From positions 9,833,692 to 9,897,691 of the forward strand of contig NC_083871.1 of assembly GCF_032452875.1 (NCBI RefSeq): a DNA stretch of 64,000 nucleotides, given 5' to 3'. A program made the translations under genes and the position numbers. This DNA is from Bos javanicus (taxonomy: Eukaryota > Chordata > Mammalia > Artiodactyla > Bovidae). Numbering within the stretch: the first letter of the stretch is position 1; each line of letters opens with the position of its first letter. Below the pieces are notes generated by a model, which saw only the letters and a list, made by a program, of their open reading frames with translations, ran no database searches and was not told the DNA's origin. Below, piece after piece: positions 34,838 through 46,830 of this stretch.

Positions 34838-35001
34838 ATTTATTTTTATTTATTTATTTGTTTGACTGTCCCTGTTCTTAGTTGCAGCCTGCAGGATCTT
34901 TAGTTATGCCATGCGGGATCTAGTTCCAAGACCAGGGATCAAACCCAGGCGCCTGTATTGGGAGCCCAGAGTCTTAGCCACTGGACCACCAGGGAAGTCT
35001 C
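34838..35001 (-). repeat. CHR-type tRNA SINE, antisense
   Basis: A T-rich tail start, then GATCAAACCCAGGCGCCTG and GGACCACCAGGGAAGTC, the antisense tRNA-derived head. Confidence 0.7.
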
Positions 35002-35768
35002 AAGAATAATATTTTTGGAATCTTGCAAATCTGAAAGCATCTTTAGCTTACCCTCCTTAACAGTTTCCCTTGAAATCCAGGGAGGCTGGAATTCATCTAC
35101 ATTTTTTATGGCACTGGTCTCTTGCCTTCCACTTCCAGTGTGGCTGTGGAGAAGCACAGTGTCAACACTGGCTCCTGAATCTGTTTTTCCCTGTGTGGGA
35201 GCCTTTATTAAACATACATTTACTTGTTCACAAGTAGTTGTTGAGCAGCCATTATTGTGCTAGACTCTGTTTTAGAAGCTAGGGATGATAGCATTGAAAA
35301 AAAGAAAGGCATATATCCCTGCCTTTGTGGAACTTATATTCTGGGAGTGGGTGGGTGACAAATAATAGGCAAAAGAAATGTAACATATGTAATATGTTAG
35401 ATAGTGATAAGCACTCAAGCAGAGGAGAGTATGCAGTGTGAGGGGTGGAAATTTGGATGAGAAGGGCCCTACTTCGAGGGGAAATTTGAGTGAAGACTTG
35501 AAGGAAGTGAGGGAGCAAACCATACTGATGTCCAAGGATGACAATTCTGGGCAGAGAGAACAGAGGGAACAGGCCCTGAGACAAGAGTGTCTGTCTATTT
35601 CAAGGAATATTAGGAAGCCAGTGTGGCTGGAGCAGATATACAAGGTACAAGGTAAATGGTCCTAAGCTCTGAGCAGTAAGATGGGGCTGGATCTTGTGAG
35701 AAGTTGGCTTTTTATTCTGAAAGAATGGGATACTTTTGGAAAAAAGCAGAAATATGGTTGCTGTCAAG

Positions 35769-35980
35769 GCTTCCCAGGTGGCTCAGTAGTAAAGAATCCA
35801 CCTGCAGTGCAGGAGACGTGGGTTCAATCCCTGGGTCTGGAAGATCTCCTGGAGAAGGAAATGGCAACCCACTCCAGTATTCTTGCCTGGAGAATCCCCA
35901 TGGACAGAGAAGCCTGGCGGGCGACAGTCCATAGGATCACAAAGAGGCAGACACCACTGAGCAACTGAGCATGTGTACAC
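35769..35980 (+). repeat. Bov-tA SINE
   Basis: The head GCTTCCCAGGTGGCTCAGTA and the core CCACTCCAGTATTCTTGCCT, inserted in the L2-like remnant. Confidence 0.9.
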
Positions 35981-36416
35981 GCATGACTGCTCTCACTTTT
36001 GGTACCTGGGTAAAAACATGGAGGGCAGAGGTGGGGCAAGCACTCAGGATGCTATTATGATAATCCAGGTAAGAAGTAATAGTAGTTTGGGCCAGAGTGG
36101 TGCTAGTGGAGATGTGAAAAATGATCAAATTCTGGGATATTTTGAAGGTAAAGCTAACAGCATTTGTTGACTTAATTGATGTGGGGTGTGAAAGAAAGGA
36201 ATCAAGCATGACTCCAGAGTTTTTGACCTGCAAAAATGGAAGAAAAGAGTTGTCCTTATGTGAGGTGGAAAAACCTATGGGAGGAACAGGTTGGAAGGTA
36301 TTTATCAACAGGTCAGTTTTGTCCATATTAAACTTGAGATACAAGTAGAGATATCAAACTGAGAATCTAAGGAGAAGTCCAAGCTAAGATAGAAATTTAA
36401 GAGTCATGAGTATCAG

Positions 36417-36932
36417 CTCAGTTCAGTTCAGTTCAGTCACTCAGTTGTGTCCAACTCTTTGCAACCCCATGGACTGCAGCATGCCAGGCCTCCCTGTCCA
36501 TCACCAACTCCCAGAGTTTACTCAAACTCATGTCCATTGAGTCGGTGATGCCATCCAACCATCTCATCCTCTGTCATCCCCGTCTCCTCCCACCTTCCAT
36601 CTTTCCCAGCATCAGGGTCTTTTCAAACCAGTCCGTTCTTCACATCAGGTGGCCAAAGTATTGGAGTTTCAGCTTCATCATCAGTCCTTCCAATGAATAT
36701 TCAGGACCAATTTCCTTTAGGATGGACTGGTTGGATCTCCTTGCTGTCCAAGGGACTCTCAAGAGTCTTCTCCAGCACCACAGTTCAAAAGCATCCATTC
36801 TTTGGCACTCAGCTTTCTTTATAGTCCAACTCTCACATCCATACCTGACTACTGGAAAAACCATAGCTTTGACTAGACAGACCTTTGTTGGCAAAGTAAC
36901 ATCTCTGCTTTTTAATATGCTGTCTAGGTCTG
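36417..36932 (-). mobile_element. BovB LINE, 3' part, antisense
   Basis: It starts with the reversed TCAGTTCAGTTCAGTTCAGT terminus. Minus-strand codons encode CGCESWT-like and LQYFGHLM blocks. The 5' truncation is near TGCTGTCTAGGTCTGATGGT. Confidence 0.9.
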
Positions 36933-37065
36933 ATGGTCATATGCCAGTCAAATACCTGGGTGAGATATCCCCTTGGTGAGTAGATACACATCCAAACACT
37001 GAGCCCTGAGGCACTTCAACAGTTAGAGATTGATGAGATGAAAAGGAATCAATCAAAGAAAGGTA

Positions 37066-37143
37066 AAGAGCCTGGTGGGCTGCTGTCTATGGGGTCGCAC
37101 AGAGTTGGACACGACTGAAGCGATTTAGCAGCAGCAGCAGCAA
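37066..37143 (+). repeat. Bov-A end fragment with (CAG)n
   Basis: GAGCCTGGTGGGCTGCTGTC to GATTTAGCAGCAGCAGCAGC is the terminal part of a Bov-A unit with its trinucleotide tract. Confidence 0.8.
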
Positions 37144-37438
37144 GTGAATGTCACATGTCCCTGCAAGTCAGGTAAAGGCGAGTCTCAAGGAAGTGAGAGT
37201 CATCATCTGTGTCAAATCATGCCGAGAGGTCAAGGAAGCTGAGGTTTGAGAGATGACCATAGATTTGGCATCATGGAGACCATCAGGGACTTCTGGTGGA
37301 GCAATTTTGATGGCATAATGGAGGTGAAAATAATGATTAGAGTAGATTTAAGAGAGAATGGGCAGAGAGAAATTGGAGATAACTGGAGCACTGCTGACAA
37401 GGAAAGGAGGAAATTAGAGGAGTAGCTGGGGAAGTGGG

Positions 37439-37650
37439 GGTTCCCTGGTAGCTCAGATGGTAAGGGATCCGCCTGCAATGTGGGACATCTGGGTTCGATC
37501 CTTGGGTTGGCAAGATCCCCTGGAGAGGGCAACAGCTACCCACTCCAGCATTCTTGCCTGGAGAACGCTGTGGATGGAGGAGCCTGGCAGGCTGCAGTCC
37601 ATGGGATAGCAAAGAGTCAGACATGACTTTCACTTTCACACATCTTTCAC
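37439..37650 (+). repeat. Bov-tA SINE
   Basis: The head TTCCCTGGTAGCTCAGATGG and core CACTCCAGCATTCTTGCCTG, ending in CTTTCACTTTCAC. Confidence 0.9.
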
Positions 37651-37950
37651 TTTGAGCTGGGGAAAGAAAGAGAAAGTTGGTTTTACACACACACACAGAA
37701 TGAGAGTGAGAGAGCTAGAGGGAGAAAGAAGATATTTGTATTCTAATGAAAAATTATCCTGGAGACAGAGAAAATTTGATGCTTTGGGAGACAAAGAGAA
37801 GAATTACTGGAGCAAAATCCTTGAGTAGGCAAAGGGGAATGAAATCTAATGCACAAGTGGAGAAATTTGCCTTTGCTCAGAGATTTCGTCAAAAGTAAAG
37901 GGAGGAGTTAGGACATGGGCCTCGTGACATGGATAGCAGGATCTTGTGGT

Positions 37951-39311
37951 GGAAGGAGTTTATGGAGGATCTCTCTTAGTTAATTCCAAACTCTTCCCAG
38001 CAAAAGAAAGCAGAATTATTAGCTGAAAGTTAGGGTGCTGCTGGCAGGTCGGGGTTTAATGAGAGAGAAGAGGTATGATGCAGTGATAGAGAATGAATCA
38101 TGGAAATATGGCACACGTAATGTAGCATCAAGAGCCTTAGTGACACTTGGGTGCACATTATTAAAGTGAAACCAGTCAGCATGGTTTTTCTGCAGTCTTG
38201 TTTGTGGGGCTTGGGTAAAAAAAGTGAGTTTAGTGTTAGATCTAACCAGAGTTGTGGTTTTTTCCAAGTAAAGACAAAGAAGGAAGAGGAAACAAGATTG
38301 ATGAGGATACAAGGTCTTTATGCCCAGAGTTCTATAATTTTTTCAGTGATTGCCCTTCATTCATTGTAGTAGGAAATCTATAGGCTCTCAAAGTGGAATG
38401 TCCTGCTTTTTAGCTCTAGAAAATTCTCTTGTATTATTTCTTTCGTATTTATCCCCTTCACTTTCTCTTTATAACTTTCTGAAACTGCTACTAGTTGGAT
38501 AGATCTCTAGTTTTTTAAATCTTTTCTCATGCATTTCTTTCTCTACCTCGTTTTATTCTACTTTGTAGGAAATTTCCAGAAAGTGAGCTTCCAACTCTTC
38601 TACTGAATTTTTATTTTCGCTATTCTTTTTATTTTCTAAGAGCTTGCTCTTGGTCACTGACCACTGCTTTTTTTAAGATCACCTCCTGTTTTTGCCTCTT
38701 GTACACAATCAATAACCTCTCTTTCTCTCTGGGGATAAACATTATAAGCACTTAAAATTCTTTTTCCCTTCACTCTCCACACTAGCTCTGCTTTCTCTAA
38801 GTTCTTTGTTTACTATGGCTTCCATTTTAAGTGTTGAACGTCTCCTTTGATTGTCTTGTAATTCTTGATTATCTGCTTGTGCGTGTGTGTCTAGTGGAGG
38901 GCTTGCTGACGAATGGGCTACTCTAAGGGTGATTTGCAGAACTGTTGATTTAGAGAGCATCCAACATGTTGATCCATTTTCTAAGAGTGGATTCTTGGAA
39001 TACCCCACCTGGCAATATATGTCTAGCTTCCCATGCTCTGGAAGCCAAAAAGGAAAATGGGGGCAGAAAGGCTTAATAAATTCTGCTACATCAATTTGCC
39101 GTCTCACCCCTGATCTCAGCTGTTCCTGCTCTCTGCAGGCCTAGAACCTCTCTGATTCAGAATTTCTAGCTAGGATTTCTGGTTTCCAGTTCTGCATTTA
39201 CATGAAAGTCTATCCTGACAAGGGAAAAACTGAACAGACTGAAAAGTCACGCTTCTTGGATCCCAAAGAGAAGAGGAGGATGCAGGGCAAACAGCTGCCC
39301 CCAAGACTGGT
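37951..39311. other. Unassigned intergenic DNA
   Basis: No gene. Frames near 38742-39144 on both strands overlap one another and carry no motif. Confidence 0.4.
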
Positions 39312-39524
39312 GGTGGTGCTGGTTTAGTCACTCAGTTATATCCGACTCTTTGTGACCCCATGGACTGTAGCCCACCAGGCTCCCCTGTCCATAGGATTTT
39401 CCAGGCAAGAATACTGGAGTGGGTTGCCATTTCCTTCTCCAGGGGAACTTCCCGATCCGGGGATCAAACCTGTGTCTCCAGGATTGCAGGCCAATTCTTT
39501 ACTGACTGAGCCACCAGGGAAGAG
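39312..39524 (-). repeat. Bov-tA SINE, antisense
   Basis: The antisense core GGCAAGAATACTGGAGTGGG and the head end TGAGCCACCAGGGAAG. Confidence 0.9.
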
Positions 39525-40559
39525 ATGGGTAAATACAGAGTCACAGCTTACCAGAGCAGAGATTCCTGGGTGGGAACAATTCGGGGAACCAGTGACAAGG
39601 TGGGAAAACCTGGACTGTAATTGATGAATTGCTGGAGACTCAGTGTGGACAAGTATGAGAATTTAAAATGCGGATGGTTATGTAAGCTAGACAATTGAGG
39701 CTTGGCCATTAAGTATGTATCTATATAAGACATATAAGAAATTAAAATAATTCAGTGGAGCCAACACTTCTTTATTCCTGCCTCTTCCCATTTTCCAACC
39801 CTGCAGAAAATTAACAGTTAATTGTAAATGCTTTTTCTATTTTCTGAGAATGAAGAAATTTCACATAATAGCAAAGCTTCATGATTTGAACAAGAACCAT
39901 GTTCAGTTAAAATATTTTTATGGGAATTTTCTAAACATTTTGGGCAACTGGGTGGGGGAGGGAAGGTGCTAGTCCATTTTTATGATTTTGCTAAATGTTT
40001 TCTCAAAAAGCCTCTGATTTCTCCCTTGTTTGAAAAAAGGTTATTTTTTGAAACCACTTTATCATTGACTAGTTTTAATTAATGTTTTTGCAATTGTGCT
40101 TCTCTTGTCTTTTAAAGATTACAAAGATGAAATAGCAAAACTGAAAATATTCTAGTTACCTTTAGAAAGTTGCAGCGTAGATATTATTTATCATTATCTT
40201 TTGAATTCTTTGAGTCTCTGTATCTTAACAGATCATAACTGATCATTATTCTAGTATCTTGTGCAAAGTTTGACCATCATTTAAATATTAAAATGAGAAC
40301 AGATTATAGAATGTGTCAAGCTACTGAAGTGCAGTGTGTACTACAAGAGCTATGATTAATAACTACAATATCTTTCTTTAGTTCAAAGTGAGGTTGTTTT
40401 TCAACTTTTATAAGGAAACACAGTTTTTGAATTTACAGTTTAAAGAACACCCTAATGAGGGTCAGAAATTGTCAAAGTCTTTCTCATATATTTGTTAAGC
40501 AAAAACTAAAAATAAAAAATGCTGCTTTAAACCCAGTCCAATTGTGATGCATTGTCCTG
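39525..40559. other. Unassigned intergenic DNA
   Basis: Nothing recognisable. Confidence 0.4.
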
Positions 40560-40680
40560 TGGTGGCGAGGAGAAAGTAAACAGAGGCATGGTCACAGACC
40601 CAGGGTCAAGGTCTGCCTCTGCATTTCATCAGCCCCATGACCTTGGGAGAGTTACTTAACCTCTCCGTCTCCTCATACCA
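40560..40680 (+). repeat. MIR SINE
   Basis: CCATGACCTTGGGAGAGTTA followed by CTTAACCTCTCCGTCTCCTC is the sense MIR core. Confidence 0.7.
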
Positions 40681-40741
40681 ACACAGAGACAGCACACTCG
40701 TCATAGAGTTGCAGAATTACGTTGAGATAGTGTACATGAAG

Positions 40742-40960
40742 GGGGCTTCCCTGATGACTCAGCAGTAAAGAACCCACCTGCAATGCAGGGGACGCAAGAG
40801 ATGGCGGTTCAATCCCTGTGTCAAGAAAATCCCCTGAAGGAAGAAACGGCAAACCACTCCAGCATCCTTGCCTGGAAAACCCCATGGACAGAGGAGCCTG
40901 GCGGGCTACAGTCCACAGGGTGGCACAGTCAGACGTGACTCAGTGCACGCGCATGTGGTA
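40742..40960 (+). repeat. Bov-tA SINE, diverged
   Basis: The head GGCTTCCCTGATGACTCAGC and core CCACTCCAGCATCCTTGCCT are clear, with an inserted ACGCAAGAGATG stretch before the B box. Confidence 0.88.
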
Positions 40961-41446
40961 TGCATAAAACATTTAGTATTTGACTGATATGTACTTGGGA
41001 GTCACTCAACAGATATTAGCTGTCACGATTATTTTTATGGTGGGCAATTTGAACTTTTTAAGATAGGATAATTTCTTTCTATTTTGGCAACTGTAGTTTT
41101 GTTTATTGCAGGGACCAAAATTTCAAAACAAAAGAATGTTATATTACATTGTGTTCTTTATTCTTATTTTCCTTCTTGTTTATTTAAAAAACAATTCTTA
41201 AGTTTTATAAGTATACATTCTAGATTATCATTGTAATATTAATCAATAATGAGGAAACTTCTTTGATATGCCTATTTTCCCATGTTAGTATTGCTACGAC
41301 AAAACACCATAAAGTGAATGGTTTATAATCAACAGAAATTTCTCTCTCATAGTCCAGGAGGCTTGAAGTCTGAGATCAGGATACCAGCATGATTGGGTTC
41401 TGGTGAAAGTTCTCTTCTGGGTTGCAGATTGCCAGCTTCTCTTTGT

Positions 41447-41532
41447 GGATTTCCCTGGTGACTCGGACGGTAAAAAATCCACCTGCAATGCAAGAGACCT
41501 GGTGTGATCCCTCGGTTGGGAAGACCCCCGAA
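41447..41532 (+). repeat. Bov-tA head only, 86 bp, with target duplication
   Basis: It holds just the tRNA-derived head (ATTTCCCTGGTGACTCGGAC to GGTTGGGAAGACCCCC) and no ruminant core or A-tail, yet the exact repeat CTTCTCTTTGT flanks it at 41436-41446 and 41533-41543. Confidence 0.88.
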
Positions 41533-41612
41533 CTTCTCTTTGTATCCATACATGGCCAGAAAGAGTGAAGGAGCTCTCCAGAATCTCTTTTGTAAGGGCA
41601 CTAATCCCATTC

Positions 41613-41858
41613 ATGGGGCTTCCCAGGTGTCACAGTAGTAAAGAATCCACCTGGCAATGCAGGAGACACAGGAGATGTGGGTTCAATCCCTGGGTCAGGA
41701 AAATCCCTTGGAGGAGGGAATGATAACCCACTCTAGTATTCTTGCCTGGAAAATTTCACGATCAGAGGAGTCTGGCGGGTTACAGTCCATGGGATCACAA
41801 AGAGTCAGACACGACTGAGGAACTGAGCACACGCTCACACGCACACACACACACACAC
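41613..41858 (+). repeat. Bov-tA SINE with 10-bp target duplication
   Basis: A complete copy ending in a (CA)n tract. AATCCCATTC is repeated at 41603-41612 and 41859-41868. Confidence 0.93.
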
Positions 41859-41995
41859 AATCCCATTCCTAAGGGCTCTGCCCACAAGACCTAATTACCT
41901 ACAAAAGGCCCTTACCTTCTAATACCATCATAACAAAGGTTAAGACTTCCACATACAAATTTTGGAGGGACACAAACATTCAATATATAGCCTTG

Positions 41996-42150
41996 TACTC
42001 AGACCGCCTGCATTACTGTCACATGAGCTGCTTGTTAAATGTACAAATTCCTGGGTCCTTTAGGCTCTGCTCAGACCTTCTGACCTAGAACTTTACATTT
42101 ATAATAAATACTTCATGTAATTCATATGCACTTTAAAGTTTGACACTGTT
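41996..42150. repeat. MER5A-like DNA transposon fragment
   Basis: ATGAGCTGCTTGTTAAATGT, AAATTCCTGGGTCCTTTAGG and CTTCATGTAATTCATATGCA follow the MER5A pattern. Confidence 0.5.
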
Positions 42151-42593
42151 ATAGACAGTGTCAAATCAGGGAATCAACAAATGTAATCTGGACATTAACA
42201 AAATATCAAGTTTTTTTAAAGCTACTACAGAAATGTTAAAAGGTAAAAATGAAGTCACTCTTGTAAAGGTAAATCAACAAACTTTATAATCAAAATCATA
42301 TCTATAGACTGAGATTCTATATTTTAAGTTAGTAAATTAGGATATTTTCTTTCAAAAAGTGGTACCATGCCATATCTCAGTTTATTTGTCAATGTAGATG
42401 TCATATTCAATTCCTTCAAACACATTAGGTCTTTCAAATGTTTTAGGTAGCTTTTATTAAATCATTGCTGCACAATACCAAATGATATTCCAGTTATTGG
42501 ATTAGAAACAGAAGTTTGTGATGATTTTTGATTGACAGCTTATTCCAACAGACTCTCTAGCAAAGTTTTATAGCCTGCTATACACACATATAC

Positions 42594-42627
<34 letters not shown>

Positions 42628-43261
42628 CACTTCAGAATTACCTTACATATCTTCAAAGAGGTGAGTTCTAGTCCTGATTTCTTGGGTGAATAGAAATTCA
42701 TGTGATGATATATATCTTATCACATTAATTTATTTGTGTATATAAATTCTGGGGATATAGAAAGCATTCAAATATTTCATATTATCTTGCCCTTTTTAAA
42801 GTGGCACAGACTTTACATAAAAATCTTTGTTAGACTTTTAAAGATGCAGTGAAAAGTCATACTCTGTTTACCATTGGCAATGGAGGTTTTTTGCAAATAC
42901 ATACTGGGATGTAGGTAGCCAAAACATTATCTTCTGAGTTATAGAGTTACATGGGTACTTGCAAGACTGGGAAGTATATCAGGTATCATGGAAAATTGGA
43001 ATCATGCCTAAATTCTCTCAGTTGACAAGGCATCTGACTTTCCAAGGAGATATTGTAATTAGATCCATAAGTCACCATTCAAAATGAATGCTGAAACTGG
43101 TTAGAATTGTATGCCTTATTAATTCACAGGTGATCAGCTGCCTTTGTGTCTAGTCTTTTTAGAGGTCCACACATTAGTAGCCAAGCATAAACAAAGCTGG
43201 TTTTACTCAAATCCAGCACAATCCGTAGCAACTAGGGGCAACTTCCCTAAGAAGGGCATTT
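42151..43261. other. Unassigned intergenic DNA with (CA)n
   Basis: The only clear feature is the microsatellite listed separately. Confidence 0.4.
42594..42627. repeat. (CA)n microsatellite
   Basis: A run of about 17 CA units following an imperfect ACACATATACCTACAC start. Confidence 0.9.
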
Positions 43262-43900
43262 TAAGTGTTGTTCAGTCTTTAAGTTGTGTCCAACTCTTTG
43301 CAACCCCATGGACTGCAGCACACCAGGCTTCCCTGTCCTTCACCATCTCCAGGAGTTTGCTCAAACTCATGTCCATTGAGTCGGTGATGGCATCCAACCA
43401 TCTCATTCTCTGTCGCCCCCTTCTCCTCCTGCCTTCGATCTTTCCCAGCATCAGTGTCTTTTCCAATTAGTCAGCTCTTGGCATCAGATTACCAAAGTAT
43501 TAGAGCTTTAGCTCCAGCATCAATCCTTCCAATGAATATCCAGGTTTGATTTCCCTTAGGATTGACCTCTTTGCTGTCGGAGGGACTCTCAAGAGTCTTC
43601 TCCAGCACCATAGTTTGAAAGCATAAGTTCTTCATCTCTCAGCCTTCATAATGCTTCAATGCTCACATCCGTACATGACTACTGGAAAAACCATAGCTTT
43701 GACTATACGGACCTTTGTTGGCAAAGCAATGTCTTTGCTTTTTAATATGCTATCTAGAATTGTCATAGCTTTTCTTCCAAGGAGCAAGCATATTTTAATT
43801 TCATGGCTGGAGTCACTGTCCATAGTGATTTTGGAGCCCAAGAAATTAAAGTCTGTCACTGTTTCCATTTTTATCCCATCTATTTGCCATGAAGTATAAT
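43262..43900 (-). mobile_element. BovB LINE, 3' half, antisense, diverged
   Basis: Minus-strand pieces encode FNFLGSKITMDSDSSHEIK and RRRGRQRMRWLDAITD, with stops and frameshifts between them. It is more diverged than the 44.3 kb copy, so probably older. Confidence 0.88.
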
Positions 43901-44281
43901 ATAGAGGGTATTTAATATTTCACAACCTCTTAGTGAAAACAGAAGAGACACTGTGAGATTATTTGAAATTTTCTTTCAGATTCAAAACTAAGTGTATCTT
44001 GACTTTAAAAACTACATGGACCCTTGATACAACTCTTTGAGAAACTCATTTAGATTATGTTCTGTGACTACTTGGTATCATGTAAATCCTTGAAGATCTG
44101 AAGTTAGTATATATTCTCTTCAGTAATCAATTGCAGTATATTAGGTTATAGGCATATAATTCTGTCTTGATAACAGTAACACTTTAGTTTCTCTAACACT
44201 TAATTAGGCCACTTCAAACAAGTTCTGATTTCAGAAGTCATAAACAATCTTTTGAAACCTTAAAATTTAACCCAAAAAGTC
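43901..44281. other. Unassigned spacer between two BovB copies
   Basis: AT-rich, no recognisable feature. Confidence 0.4.
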
Positions 44282-45765
44282 CTCAGTTCAGTTCAGTTCA
44301 GTCGCTCAGTCGTGTCCAACTCTTTGCGACCCCATGAAAATCACAGCACATCAGGCCTCCCTGTCCATCACCAACTCCCAGAGTTCACTCAGACTCGCAT
44401 CCATCGAGTCGTTGATGCCATCCAGCCATCTCATCCTCTGTCGTCCCCTTCTCCTCCTTCCCCCAACCCCTCCCAGCATCAGGGTCTTTTCCAATGAGTC
44501 AACTCTTCACATGAGGTGGCCAAAGTACTGGAGTTTCAGCTTTAGCATCATTCCTTCCAAAGAAAACCCAGGGATGATCTCCTTTAGAATGGGCTGGTTG
44601 GATCTCCTTGCAGTCCAAGGGACTCTCAACAGTCTTCTCCAACACCACAGTTCAAAAGCATCAATTCTCCAGTGCTCAGCTTTCTTCACAGTCTAACTCT
44701 CACATCCATACATGACCGCTGGAAAAACCATAGCCTTGACTAGACGGACCTTTGTTGGCAAAGTAATGTCTCTGCTTTTGTATATGCTACCTAGGTTGGT
44801 CATAACTTTCCTTCCAAGGAGTAAGCGTCTTTTAATTTCATGGCTGCAATCACCATCTGCAGTGATTTTGGAGCCCCCCAAAATAAAGTTTGACACTGTT
44901 TCCACTGTTTCCCCATCTATTTGCCATGAAGTGATAGGACCAGATGCCATGATCTTTGTTTTCTGAATGTTGAGTTTTAAGCCAATTTTTTCACTCTCCT
45001 CTTTCACTTTCATCAAGAGGCTGTTTAGTTCCTCTTCACTTTCTGCCACAAGGGTGGTGTCATCTGCATACCTGAGGTTATTGATATTTCTTCCAGCAAT
45101 TTTGATTCCAGCTTGTGCTTCTTCCAGCCCAGTGTTTCTCATGATGTACTCTGCATATAAGTTAAATAAGCAGGGGGACAATATACAGCCTTGACGTACT
45201 CCTTTTCCTATTTGGAACCAGTCTGTTGTTCCATGTCCAATTCTAGCTGTTGCTTCCTGACCTGCATATAGGTTTCTCAAGAGGCAGGTCAGGTGGTCTG
45301 GTATTCCCATCTCTTTCAGAATTTTCCACAGTTTATTGTGATCCACACAGTCAAAGGCTTTGGCATAGTCAATAAAGCAGAAATAGATGTTTTTCTGGAA
45401 CTCTCTTGCCTTTTTGATGGTCCAGCAGATGTTGGTAATTTGATCTCTGGTTTCTCTGCCTTTTCTAAAACCAACTTGAACATCTGGAAGTTCACAGTTC
45501 ACGTACTGATGAAGCCTGGCTTGGAGAATTTTGAGCATTACTTTACTAACATGTGAGATGAGTGCAATTGTGTGGTAGTTTGAGCATTCTTTGGCATTGC
45601 TTTTCTTTGGGATTGGAATGAAAACTGACCTTTTCCAGTTCTGTGGCCCCTGCTGAGTTTTCCAAATTTGCTGGCATATTGAGTGTAGCACTTTCATAGC
45701 ATCATCTTTTAGGATTTGAAATAGCTCAACTGGAATTCCACTTAATACACTCTGGAAGCATGGAT
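44282..45765 (-). mobile_element. BovB LINE, longest copy, near-intact RT domain
   Basis: The longest BovB in the window. A 374-codon minus-strand frame (44693-45817) covers the RT domain: motif A FIDYAKAFD (residues 148-156), motif B RQGCILSPCLFNLYAEY (about 209-224) and motif C YADD (250-253), so the catalytic aspartates are kept. The first 20 or so residues of the frame are flanking DNA. The frame ends at a TAG at 44695-44693 where family members read TGG (ESW), a single substitution. The conserved C-terminus (LLRVPWTARRSNQ, LQYFGHLM) follows in the same region to the reversed TTCAGTTCAGTTCAGTCGCT terminus. The endonuclease domain is absent through 5' truncation. Confidence 0.93.
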
Positions 45766-45811
45766 TTATTCTTTTAAAACTCAGGTACTGATTTTGTTTG
45801 GAGGAGCAGCT

Positions 45812-45945
45812 TAACACAATGCAGTAAGACTTAAACTGGGGCCTGGGACTAATTCTGGATAAGACTTTTGCTACCTAACCATGGAAATTCGGGCAAGTCA
45901 CTTAACCTCTTGAGCCTTCAGTTTCTTATTCTGCCAAAGGTAAAA
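45812..45945 (+). repeat. MIR SINE
   Basis: GGGCAAGTCACTTAACCTCT followed by TGAGCCTTCAGTTTCTTATT is the sense MIR core. Confidence 0.75.
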
Positions 45946-46189
45946 GATACATCACTATGCTCCCTCCTATTTCCTTTTCATATGCTTTCACCTCTACTAA
46001 TAGGTAAAAATAATCACTTTTTGGTTTTAGGGTTTAATGTCTCCTTTTTCCTCAGCTTAACCCTAATTACAAAGGATACTAGTTGCATTTGCAAAATAAG
46101 TTCAATTCTATGTCCCAGAAATATCTGTCTTGTGATGACTCTGAAATTGTATATGGATTTCTGGCACTGTGCAAGTGTCATTTAGCAAT

Positions 46190-46830
46190 TGCTTCACGGG
46201 GAGCCCAGCGAGCACCTGAGTGAGGAGATGGGAAGGGCGAGGAGTTGGATTTAGGACTACGGAGTCGAGCTAGGGCAGATTAGGGAGGGCCTTGAGTGAC
46301 AGGTTTAGGAATTTGAAGGTCCTTTTATTGTGCAGTAGAAAGTCATTTTATAATGGAATGACAGTGAGAGTTGTGTTTTAGAAGGCTAATCTGCTAGTTA
46401 TAGACTCATAAGGACTAGCAGGTAATGAAGAGGAAGGAACGTGATATACCAAACTGGATCTTCTGAAATCTTCAAAATGTAAGATAATAGGGGTATAATT
46501 GACCATGTGGGCAGTGGAAAAAGAAAAACTGGGAAGGAATCAAGATGCCCTGGGAAAGAAACACAACGGGGCATGTTCCTGATAGATACGATGGATGAGG
46601 TAAAGAGGAATTCAAAATGTCTCCAAGGTCTCAAGTTGAAGAGACTAGAAGAAGAAGGTCATTAACTGAAGTAGAGATGCTTGGAAGTGTTACTCCTAGA
46701 TGGAAGATTCTTGGGCATAGTTTTAGGCAGTTTGCATGGCAACTGATGGTGAAGCATATTCAGTGGAAATGGTAGGTGAATGTCTTCTAATTAGGGAAGC
46801 AAAGCCACGAAGATAGTCATAGACGAAAGC
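46190..46830 (+). repeat. L2-like old LINE remnant
   Basis: GGAGGGCCTTGAGTGACAGG, GACAGTGAGAGTTGTGTTTT and GAATTCAAAATGTCTCCAAG follow the same family as the 35.2 kb remnant. Confidence 0.5.

Larger units (their letters stand above)
35200..37950 (+). repeat. Long L2-like old LINE remnant, interrupted by four younger insertions
   Basis: Discontinuous blocks run in one order: GCTAGACTCTGTTTTAGAAG, GACTTGAAGGAAGTGAGGGA, AGGAAGCCAGTGTGGCTGGA, GCATGACTCCAGAGTTTTTG, TGAGCCCTGAGGCACTTCAA, GTGTCAAATCATGCCGAGAG and GGCAGAGAGAAATTGGAGAT. The middle block is the reverse complement of sequence at 49120-49200, so the family occurs twice in opposite orientation. Bov-tA (35769, 37439), BovB (36417) and a Bov-A piece (37066) sit inside it. 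Confidence 0.6.
41285..41995. repeat. Old mammalian interspersed repeat with two SINE insertions
   Basis: The element reads through GTAAGGGCACTAATCCCATT, GGCTCTGCCCACAAGACCTA and ACATACAAATTTTGGAGGGA. It is the same family as 7.71-8.22 kb. SINEs at 41447 and 41613 split it, each with a target duplication. Confidence 0.65.

Noticed and set aside
44967..45194. Open frames antisense to BovB (several places)
   Set aside because: They recur wherever BovB occurs and are shadows of its RT sequence.
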